Shown piece after piece: positions 42,201-54,200 of a stretch of 64,000 nucleotides of DNA (position 1 is its first letter; the number at the start of each line of letters is the position of its first letter). Location of the stretch: the NCBI RefSeq assembly GCF_030848805.1, contig NC_092362.1:22267020-22331019 (forward strand), read 5' to 3'. The DNA comes from Temnothorax longispinosus. Its lineage: Eukaryota; Arthropoda; Insecta; Hymenoptera; Formicidae. The notes below the pieces were generated by a model. It was not told the DNA's origin. It searched no databases and worked only from the letters and a program-made list of their open reading frames with translations. The position numbers and the translations under genes are program-made.

Positions 42201-45200
42201 CAGATCCTCCGACAGATGATTACAATCGCGATCGAAGTGAGAAGATGTACATCCAAGAATCACGCAGTTACAGCAGTCACGGCAGCAGTCACCCAACGTC
42301 CACTTATTCCACTTTGAAGGATTCCTACAGGAGTTACGGGGCCGGTAAAGAATCGAGTCCGCCCTACAATTCGAGCAGCAGCTATAGCACCCTGAAAAAC
42401 GAGTACAGAGACTCGTCGAAGAGCATCGAGCATCGCGATTACGAGTATCGCATGTCTCCGGATCGGAAGATATCCGAATCCTCCAACGACTCCTACAGGA
42501 AACACGCGGACTCCTTCTCGCCGCCTGGGAACATCGACTTCATCGACGAGGACATCCCGTATCACGCCAGGCAGACCAGTCAGCCGTTCTCGTACGGCGC
42601 CACTACCGACATGATAAAACATCAGAAATTGTCGTCGCCCTCGTTAGTGAGGAAAGCGTCCGTGCGAGGTGTCGCACCCGTTGTAGATTTCGAGGACATT
42701 CTTGGCGAGAATTCTAGAAGACCCATCAGCCCCCTCAGTCCCAATACTCCGGATCCGCCGCCGGAATTCGCAAACGGTCCCGTAAAGAGTGGAGCTGATC
42801 ACATCGATGGGTAAGTGACACTCTTCATCTTATAAACATTATACAAAAATTGCTCTTTTTATATTGCTAAAAATTGTAAAATATATTAGGTTGATTCATA
42901 AATAAATTCCGCTGTGAATTACTGAATCACTTCTTCTGGGAAGCCAGTATTACTCACGGTATTTAATTATTTTATCTGTTGCAAGTAGTTAAAAATGTGT
43001 CATTTACGATTTTCAGTACTTATGTTGTTTTTTAAATATAAATAAGTTTTTTTAATATAAAGATTCAGTTTATTATGTAAAACGAAACTTGTTTATGAAT
43101 CAACCTAGTATTAAAAATAGCGAAAATATGTATAGTGAGAGCGTTGAGATATTTTCGTTCTGCTAATTATATCTGAAATTATGTCACGCTTACGAAGCTT
43201 TATTCTCTCTGCAATATATTAACTACTTCCTTTTACCATTCTCTTTCAACATTTTCAAGAGAAATTACCCCTTCCACATCTCGCGACACACGATACTTTA
43301 CTGATTTCGTGCGAAAATGGTTTTCTCGCGGATAAATGGCGTTGCGAAAGTAGAGATTATACTAAGTTTTCGCGGGGACGACGGCAAGGAAATCGTGGCG
43401 AATAGGCCGTACCTCTGGCAGAGTTTCCAGACGACCGTCGGCAGTATGATGTCGCAATGCATCGTCCGAATCGGGCACCGCAAAAGAACTTCGCTCGCGC
43501 GCGGAGAGAACGTTTAAGAAAATGAGCGAGCGAGAGAAAGAGAGAGGGAGAAAGGGAGAGTAGAAAGATCCACGAGTTGGCCATGGACAATTAATAAATT
43601 GTCGACCCATACGCGGCTACGATGGCGTACCTTTTGCCACGAATGGTAAATGCGGTCGTCGTGAGTCATGTTTCTAATGCGAATAGAGAGATTTAGCGCC
43701 GCGAATACATCCCCGTTGACGATCGACAGCGTGAATGATGTGGGATCTCAGGATGCGAATTGCGAAATATAGCCAATGAAGCTGTGCAAAGGATACTACA
43801 TTAATTTGTTTTAAGAAACGACAGCGAATAAATACAATAAGATTTGATATAAATTTAAAGCTGTTTTATTACTTAGGTTCTATTATATTTTATTTACAAT
43901 CCTTTCAAACTGGAAAATCTCTGAATAAAAAATATTTATTATAGAAAAAATTTAATAAATAAATAAAAACAGATTGTGTTAAAAAATTATTCTAACAAAA
44001 ATCAATTGGCAAAAATCTATCCAATTACTTGGTTCAAAATTATTTATTTATAATTTTATTTTTACAACAATTTACTTATATTTCCAATTTTAAAGTTATT
44101 ACAATAGTTATTTACAAATGGTTATTAAATTTGTATATTCTATTTTTTATGTACATGTGTATGTATTGGCAGTAAATGGAATAAGAGGAAATTAAATTAA
44201 CCATCTGATATGCATAATAATGTTTCGAAAGAGACTCGTTTGTTACATTGCGCTGCCGTAAATGTAAAGGCATCCCATAAATGTGCAGTCACTACATAAC
44301 GCCATTCACCTCGAAGTCATCAACTTTTTTGTACATCCCGAGACTTTCGCGGTCCTGCCTCGCACATTTCGCGAATGAGATCCCACGCGTGAATGGAGGA
44401 GAAAGTATGCACGATCGCGTAAAATGAATCTGTTAACCCTGTCCGGTTCGGCACGATTATAAAGTAACACCGGTTCACGTATTTATTTTTTTTATTGCGA
44501 TAGCATTAAAATGCGTTAAATTAAGATGCCGAAGTCGCTGTTGCATGATTTTTTTTCTCTTCGGACACAAATAATTTTGCAATTTCCTATTATAATTCCG
44601 GAAAATGCTCTTACATTAAATTATGTTTTATTTAATATACACATATATAGTATATGACTTTAATATATTTTTTAATTATACATTAAAATGTTTTATTTGA
44701 TTAAAAATTACTTCAAAACTATTTAATTTTCTGTCTTATAAATCTTTATTTTTTATTTTATTTTCAACCAAGCGATATCATGAGGATTTTAACTTCATAC
44801 TATTGTGAGTACGATTTAATTTCTAAAAAAGCTCACGTTTTAAAATCTTCAATTCTCAGTCTCTACCGTTTCTCTTTTTAATTATCCATCTAGGGAGAAA
44901 AATGTAAAAATGCTTTATAAAAAATGAAGAGAAGTTGACGAACGAGAGTTGACAGCTCGTCGAGTTCGTCGAACCAAATATCCATACCGTAAAATTCGTG
45001 TCGTATTGCGCACCACGGAACACCGTAAAAATAAACACACGACTTCGCTTCGCGAACGGAACGATTTTGCGCTGCGCGCGAGCAACCGCAAGATTTCGCG
45101 GTTATTTACGAAGAGACGTTTTGACCTGGGGAGGAAACAGACGACATTTACGATCGAGAGGATCAACGAACGTTCGGCAGGTCCGCTTTCTCGCGGGTGA

Positions 45201-48200
45201 AAGAAACGTGACATTCCGAGCGTGATGACACCGGAGAGATTCTCGCTTTATCCGCTGTGACTCTTGCTAAAATAAAACGGGATGTTGTAATGTCGCGTTA
45301 CTTAATGAACACATTTTAGAGTCCTTAGAATTGCGACATCGCGACATCGTAATCGTCGGGGAAAAATTATGATGGAACTTAAGACACGAAGGACCGGTAT
45401 TTCGGGATACCGCGCGAACGTTCTCTGACATAATTATAAATATAGAACGGGCGCGAGAGATACGTGCTAAATCAACCCTGTAAAACCCGTGAAAACATCT
45501 CATTCTGCCTCCACCTCATTTGTCTTCATTTATTTTACCCACATTTGATATATCGGGATGACGCGCTGGCATAGTGAGATATCACAAATGTTTCCTGCTT
45601 GGAATAAAATAATCCTTCGAAATAAAATAATATAACATTATTTTCCCGTTTTTACTATATGATTCCTCAGATAAGGTAATTAAATAACGTTAATATCGAA
45701 GAGATGATTTATTTAAATTTATTTTCATATTTATAGCATTTTATTGCGATCACTGTTTTTATTATTGTTTTCGTCTTGCAACGCTACTGCCTTTCCTTCT
45801 TTACGTTATCGAGTACATTACACCGAAAAATGTCCCTTTTCATCTATTCTTCCGACGTAACTCCGGAAACAACGGAGAAACGATATTCGGAAGCGGAAGT
45901 CATTGGAAGAGGCGAGGAATGAGCACAAAACCTGCCCGTATAATTTTCTTCGCAAACTCGAGCGTGCATCGTTCTTTTTTGATGGACGCGACTTTCATAT
46001 CTCGTGACTCAAACTTTTCTATTGCACACGGAAATCCTTTTCATCCACGTAAAAATGTCTCGCTAACGGATGTAACGCATTAACAATATTCTTCGCCAGA
46101 CTTTTACATATTCATGCACTTTTAATGCATGCTTCACAAATTACTATGTTGGACAGCGCTGCAAGTAGTACAAGCAGTAAGTGATAAGACAATGTATAAA
46201 AAAGACTTATTTGTCATACCAATTTTACATTCACTTATCTGCTGTCATTGCATAGCATGTGTAAAAAGATATATCTCTCTTATAAATTCAATAATTAGTA
46301 AACAAAAATTAAATAACGGTGTGAAATAAACTACTTAAGCGCGATAAATACAAAATTATGTAATGAACTTTTATCACGTAATTTTCTTTAATAACGAGAC
46401 CAACGAGACCCGCACGTCTCGTAAATTAACGAACTCCATTTTTTTCTTTTTTGATAACGAAGAGCTCGTTCAATTTAAAATTTACCCACGGGGCGAATTT
46501 ACACGCGTTGTGTCGTTATATGCGCAGATGAGATCTCGACGAGCGTGCACACGCAATTGCGTTTTATGGCACGCTTGATTTGCGTGCAAGCCGGTCATCT
46601 GTTACAATTACTATTGATAAGCGGCGGCACGTACGCTGCAACTAGTTCGCTATCAACAATTTAGGATTAACAATGTGGGTTACGCGCGTGAAATACCAAA
46701 TGGATAACCAGATAAGATTCGATCAATAGTTTCTCACATTCTAAAATTTAAAGCATTGAATTATATATCTAACAGATAAAAATGTTAAATAAATTTTGAG
46801 CGAGACGCGGTAAACGTGAAAACGATCGAAGCTGCGCAAACAAACCAATCGGAGATAGAACGCTGTTTGATATTCGTCATGAATAATAGAAAAGACGCAG
46901 TATTCCGTTTCGCTCCGCTTAAATAATACAACGTATCGAGTTTGGTTTCCAAGAAACACAAACCAATATTTCAATCAATGGTACATTTAAAATAAACACC
47001 AATATTCGCGAAAGATTCAACGAATCGGTCAAGGTTGTTGCAAGTTCACGATTCCGAACTCCTTCATATATTTAATGCTATTAAAGTAGCTCTCTACATT
47101 TGTTATCCAAGACGCGAAGTTATTGCACGTCTTTATACATACATGCAACTTTATGTAGCACGAGAGAAATTATTTTTCTTTCAGCAAGCACACACAAAAG
47201 AAAAACGTCTTACGATTTTTCAGGAGCTTGAAAATACTGAAATCTTCTTTATGTGAAGCACCGAAATCTTCTAAAATATGAATATATGAATTGTTGTGAG
47301 TCTTTACATACACATTGCAACAATTTTTTAAGAATAATAGAATTTCACGTCATATTGTTCGCCAATGGCGAATTCAAAGAGATCTAAAACGATGCGCACA
47401 GAGTTGAATTAATGCTTCTTTCACGCGACAAGTTTACCCGCGAGGCGCAGTTTACAACTCTCCTGGGGGTTGTGCGCGTTCGGGCACAGGCATAAATTTC
47501 GTTATTGGAAAAAAGAAATCCTCCGTGACTTACGCTGATTGGCTACCGAGGCCGTCGTTTATTATCTCGAGGAACGGCTGGATGTAACGCGCACTCCGTA
47601 GCCACGACTGCCGCGAGTCGATGGCCCAGGGCGACCTCATCGATCAGGGTGTAATTATCGACTTCTATCGCGGTAGGAGGTCCAGAATCCGGCGTAGTAG
47701 AATTCCGCGAGTCTCTATTCGCGAAGGAGCACGTTTCGCCGAGCCTTTGTTACCGGAGTTGCGGTCTCGTATTCCCTAACGAAATCGTAACTTCTCGTAT
47801 TTTCATTTATGCGCCGTGTAACGCGATAAGTCTCCCTGTTGCGAGATATAAAGGCGAGAAACATCGCAATTATCCGGCGTTATTTACAACGTGCTATTAA
47901 ATGTTTAATCTCACGTTACATAAATCAGTAATAAATATCGGGCTCGATCAGTGATCGAAAATTTGTAATAAGGGCAATTTTTATTAAAGAGCTTTCTATC
48001 TTTTATTTATACTTAATGAAATAATTATAGTTTATCTTTGTATGTGTGACGTGCTTGACAGGAAAACATAAAAAAATTTGTGATAAAATAGTTCCGTTTT
48101 CTTATCGTTCAGTTTGTCATGGCTGAGACAGCAGCAATTGAAACTCGCCGCTAGGAAAGATGAAAGGAGCCCCGGCAAGCTCTGGCGACAAGAGACCGGA

Positions 48201-51200
48201 AACCGTGTGATCGGCGAGCTCAGGAGCTTGCAGAGAGGAAGATTGAGACACGACGGTTACGCGAGCGACTCGGCAGTTCTCGACGATGATGACGATGTGT
48301 GGGGAGCGAGTTCTGTTTCCGGACAGGTAAGAAATCATCGGAGATTGTTGGCTAGATATCGATTTAAAAAACTTATTCTAGTAATAAAAAATAATTAAAT
48401 GTTTTTCATGTAAAGTAAAAAAGGAAAAGGTAGCAATATATTGTTCGCAATACTCAATATAATACGTAGAGACTTGTTTTTGGTAAAATTGTTAATCCTA
48501 GAATGCAAGTATGACACAGCAGATATTGGAGAACCATATTTAACAAAAGATTAATGTTTCTCGTTTGGGCCATTTCCCATATTAAGCTCCTGTATTTATG
48601 TAGTATCTGAAACTTCGCCTGTACAAATATGATTTATAACTTTCTCTCGCAACTTACTAATATAACAAAAGCCGCCTATGATTCAGCAGACGCAATATTT
48701 ACTAACGCGAAAGACTAAGCGCGCATTCTGGGATTAACTTTGTTGACATTCACCGTTTATCGATTAGCCGTCGTCGAGAGCTGTTCCGTACACCTCCGCA
48801 CCAGCTAGTCCTCTACTTCCGCAGAGATCGAGCAGCCGGAAGTATAACGGCAATGCCGGAAACGGTGTTCTCGGCAGGCCACGAGCGGAGAGCATGAACG
48901 AACGGCCGTTCGTTTCTGTGAAGCGTGCTTACGAATATCGCAAGTACAACGACAGTCAAGTGAGTACGCAGTGTGCATTTAGGCGTGTTCCATGCATTCT
49001 TTGCTCATTTAGATTGCTGGAATCATGCGCGCCGTCGTTTCGAATATTTAAATTGCATATTACCATACATAATAATTACGCAGGTTTCTATGATTCTGTT
49101 ATATTTTTTTTTATAAGGAACCGGCAAGTAATTGTATTTGTAAGTAAATTGATATGACGACCAGAAATTCAAATAAAAAATACCATGCATAGATAAAAAT
49201 CAGAATTTATTTTAGCAGTATTTTGCGATCAGTTTTCAGTAAATTTAATATTTCTTGGATATTAAAAAATTCACGGTTGTTACAAAAACTAATTGATAAG
49301 TTGAATTGGCCGACGAGTAAGGATAATATTGGGCGAAATAAATAGTTATTCGTATGGAGTTCGGAACGGTGGTACGGCCGACCACGCTTTACGCCAATAA
49401 GACGGCAGCACGAACGCTACAATTTAGGCTCCATAGATAACAAGCTAGGGAAACTCCTCCAACAACGCTATACCTTATAGAAATACCGTATAGCTAGACC
49501 CTAAATGGCTAGAAACGACCCCTCTAAAACGTAGACCGTAAGGCGATTACCTATCCGAGATAGAAATCCCCCTTGATCCTTTTTCGTGCTATACTTTCGA
49601 TGCATTTACGAGAAAAGGAACCGGAATAAAGGATCCGATGCATTACTAACTTAACTGTTTAAGTACTGTATAATTTGTTTTTAAGTTTTAATACATTTTA
49701 ATAGCGAACATTTATTTTTGCTTAACGTAATATTCATTATATTATAAATATTCGATAAATATTAAAAGGTTTTGCTTCTATTATTAATACATCATTATCA
49801 TAAAAATAATACATCATTATGTACATCACAAGGATTTACAAAAAAAAAGTGAACTGCATAATAACATATTTGTCACGAATTACGAATTTAATTATTTATT
49901 ATATTAATTTCGTTTTCTCGTTATGTATGCTTTCGCCATTTTAATTAAAAGTATTTAATATACGAGACAGCGTAGCATTATCGAAAGAATCATTCTCTTT
50001 ATCGTTATCGCTCAACGTGAACAATTTCCAGCTGACGCGGCAGCTGCATTACGACTACGCCGCGTTAACGCGCGCGCCATTAATTAGCCCGCGCAATTAA
50101 TTAACAACGATTTGGGCTTAAAGCCTCGCTAGCGCGGGTAATCGAGGGCATAGCACCGAAAGGATTAAACGCTCTTAGTTCGCCGGCATGTAGCATAGCG
50201 CTTGGCTTGCATTCCAGAGCCCTCCGACATCCCCCCGCTCAGCCTTAGCGGCCGCGCCACCCTTAGGGTTCGCGGCGAGCCAGCAATTGAGTTCCAGCAA
50301 CGCCGAAAGACCGCAGCAACAACAACAACATCAGCAACATCAGCAACAACCGCCGCGACCGGAGTCGCGGAGCGACAGTTTCGCACGCGCGGACGCATTG
50401 CTGCGCGAGCATCGCCATCATCAGTTGCAACCTGGTGTCATCAATAGCGTCGGCAACGACCACGCCGAGCGGAAGCAGACGATCTCGATTCAGGAATACG
50501 TGACACCTAGTCGAAACGCGCGGCCCGAGTCGAGGAATCGCGTCGCTTATCAGAGCGTCGGAAGTTACAGTTCGGCCAGCAGCAACGACCAGACGGACGG
50601 CGGTTTATTAGCGGTGGTCGATCAGCCTGACCCTCTCGTGAGCCTCATTCAGTCTCTAGCCGAGATCTCGCCGATTCGCGCATCCCCGAGCATGACAAAA
50701 CCCGAGAACGAGCATCATTCCGGCGGCAGCAACGCGATAGCAGCCGCTGCGATATCTGCCAGTGTGCCTAGCAACAATGTCACTAATTGCTCCCCTAACC
50801 AGTCACCAAAAGCATGGCAGAATTGCACCCAGGTTTGTCACTCCTTCACGCAAAACCCCGTGCGTCCACGCGCGTAGTAATCATTTCATAACATGCACTT
50901 GCCTCAGTTTTCTATATGCGTGTTGCTGATGCGTTAGTCGCTAATTAAAAATTCCAACATTAGTACTCGGTATTCCAAGCTTATCCAGCACGCCTCGCTT
51001 GACTGGTAGCGCGTAGACTGATGTAGAAATTGGCGAATGTGCGCGCCCACTAATCGGACTCTCGTCACTTCGTTACGCCCCGTCTCTCCACCGAGTGTCC
51101 TCTCTCCGGATGTGTAATTATAATAATCGTCTCAAATTTTACATAGCTGCACAATGACTCGGCGTCATCGTGGACCGAGAGAAGCGTCAGTCCTGGAAGC

Positions 51201-54200
51201 GCGGTGGTCAGCGCCTCGCGACCGCAGACACCGGCGTTTCCGGTTCACCCACGGACGCCGTACGTCAATAACGCATCGCCGACGGTGACGTTCGCCAGCG
51301 ATCGCACCTACGTGACGTCCAACAACAGCTACAATGTCAGCAACAACAACAACAACGAGGCTGGCGGAAACAATAACAATAATATCGGGAACTACGGCGC
51401 CGAACGAACGATATATATCGAAGAACGAAGGGAAGCCTCGAAGGAGACGGGGCTTCCACCCAAGAGTCCGACAACACAGCGGTAAGTTTTACTCCCCGCT
51501 TCAATACAATATTTCCATTTTGAACACATAATAAAATTGGACGTTGAAAATGTTTCAGGATTTTTATGCGGCACTGAAACATTTTATTCTAATAGCCTAC
51601 ATGTGTATAAGATCAATATAGACTTATCAGATATTACACTGCGTATCAGATATTACATTACTTTATACGTAAACGTGTAAAAATGACACATTAGACTGAA
51701 GCTCTTTTTTTACATGTTTCTTTATGTATTAAATTACGTCATTTAACACGTTAAATCGTATTAAATTAAAAGTTAATCCTGTTGAAATAGAAACTTTCTA
51801 CTTTGTGACGTTAGATATTAAAATTTTTATCTCGAATTTTGATGGGAACATCACAGACCTAGAATACTGTTCATTGGCGGTACTGGACATTTTATAAATT
51901 TTATAAAAATATTTTATACCAAGCCACGCGTAATGTGACGTAAAAGATTTCCCTTGAACACGATGAGCGATCGCAAAATGACGGTGATGATGACGAAGAA
52001 TGATATTCGTGATTCTAGACGCTTGAGTTTCCCGGCAAGCGGGCCGCTTAAACAAACGCATAACAAACGATGGCCGCTCACTAACCAATCGGCGTCGTTC
52101 GACTATAGGTAATATATACACGAAGAATCGCGCGAGCGAGTGATCGTAATTGAATATGCAATTAACGGCTTTAGAATTAATCACAGCGATGGAGAGCGTC
52201 GCGCGTCCATATGTGCACCATGAATGTTTTGTGTCATGTTACTAATCGCGCGCGTCGATACGCCCGGAATGCAATCCTACATCATATCATAGATAATAAA
52301 TCACTTATATCACACGATATTACGTAAATTGAAATCACTTCCACGTTGGACTTTTTTTTTCTTTATGTCTTTTAATCCGAATAACATTGGTTTTATGTAA
52401 TTTCACGATCACGATCTTTTTACTTGCATTTTTGGTGTTTATTGTTGTTACGAGTTATAAACGTTTATTACGGATTGTTCAAAAGCTATTATTTAATTCG
52501 TGTCCACGCAGTTGTAATAAGAAAAGTTTAGCATACATGATGGTATCATAAATCGCGGCCATGTATGCCGGCCATATGTGTGTTGTACCTTCGAACTAAC
52601 AAGAAACTCGCGCTTACTTGCATCGTGTGTCATAGAAACTTCTCACAGAGCAAGTATATATGTTATATCGTCGAAATAAACTTTGTTTTTGAAGAACCAA
52701 AGTAACATTTCCATCATCCTCACTGAGAATTCCTCGGGGAAAAAAAAAATTCTTTTCTATCCATCCTTCTCTTCCCGCTTCTCGCTAGAGACGTTCGTCC
52801 CGTTTAACTTATTGTTAACTTTATTGTTAGAGGCACTTCTTTCGCCTCCAAAATTCTCTTCCACGATGTGTATCACCCTTTTCCGGTATTTTCCTCGCGA
52901 TGTGTAGCACTGTGCACGAGTCAACCGACACACATCTACCTGCACGGAAATGTCGGGGTACATTTTCGCGGAATATCTCCTAACGTTCGATTGCTTCTTT
53001 TACAGTAAGGACCGACCTGTTTCTCCTGTAAGCGAATCGACGATGTCGCAGCCGCAGGCTGTTTCGCGCAGTCCTGGTACACCGACCCACGTAGAATTCG
53101 CCCAAAGCCCCAAGGTAAGCATCACAATATTACCTTACGTTCATATTATCATTGTTATTTCAATCCCATCACGATAACAGAATAACGGAAATGTATTTAA
53201 TATAAGCTTTAATTATATTAAAATTTTATTTAAACTTTTAATTTAAAACAATATGATTTTTAAAGATTGGAGATTTTTCCGTTGAGAAACAATTTGGAAA
53301 TGGATATTTACGATTGAAATAGAATATCTATTAGAAATTATATATGCTGGTAGCTTTTCATGTTGATATATTATCTTGGTATATGGATATAGGGAAATAT
53401 AGTTTCGTAACAGAACAATAATTCTTGTTTTGGATTTTACAGAGCGCTACATCATACACATCGATCAACAGTGGTGGTCAGTCGTCGCCGCAAGTTCAAT
53501 ATTATAGCTCGAGACGCTCCAGCGTTCACTCCAACACCGAGCCCCAGGAGGTAGCTGACGCTAATGTAAAATTCGTACGCGACACCAGCAGAATCTGGTA
53601 CAAACCGAATATATCGCGGGAGCAAGGTAATTTTTAAATCTGAAATCACTTTTATCTATTTTTTATCGAATGAATTTTTTATTTACCGTAATAAATGGAA
53701 ATTATCGTAATAGCTGGAAAAAGAAATATTACTTTAAATGTATAAGTATATAAATACGATCGAATGTAATATAAGCAATAATTCTTTAATTATTCAACTT
53801 TATTCATAAATGTTTTATTTAATCTCTTGTACAATGCTTGAAAAAATTACGATCGAATAGCGTGAGAAATATATAAGCTAATATCATGAAACTTTTTTTT
53901 AGCAATCTCGATGCTGAAGGATGCGACACCCGGCACATTCGTGGTGCGAGACAGCAACTCGTTCCCGGGTGCTTTCGGTCTGGCATTGAAAGTAGCTACG
54001 CCACCTCCTGGTGCGCCTAGTAGCCCACGAGATCCTTCGAGCGAGCTTGTCAGGCACTTCTTGATCGAGCCAACATCGCGCGGCGTCAGACTAAAGGGAT
54101 GCGCGAACGAACCTGTCTTCAGCTCACTTTCGGCACTGGTTTACCAGCACAGTTTGATGGCTATGGCGTTACCTTGTCAGCTGCTGCTACCCGAGCCGGA

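Noticed and set aside
42260..42622. Minus-strand ORF of 120 codons
   Set aside because: It is the antisense shadow of tensin exon 9, whose plus-strand frame is supported by splice sites and phase.
46129..46329. Short Cys-rich ORF with a GTAAGT inside
   Set aside because: The piece between the nearest AG and the donor is 20 nt, which does not preserve tensin phase, and the ORF itself has no domain.
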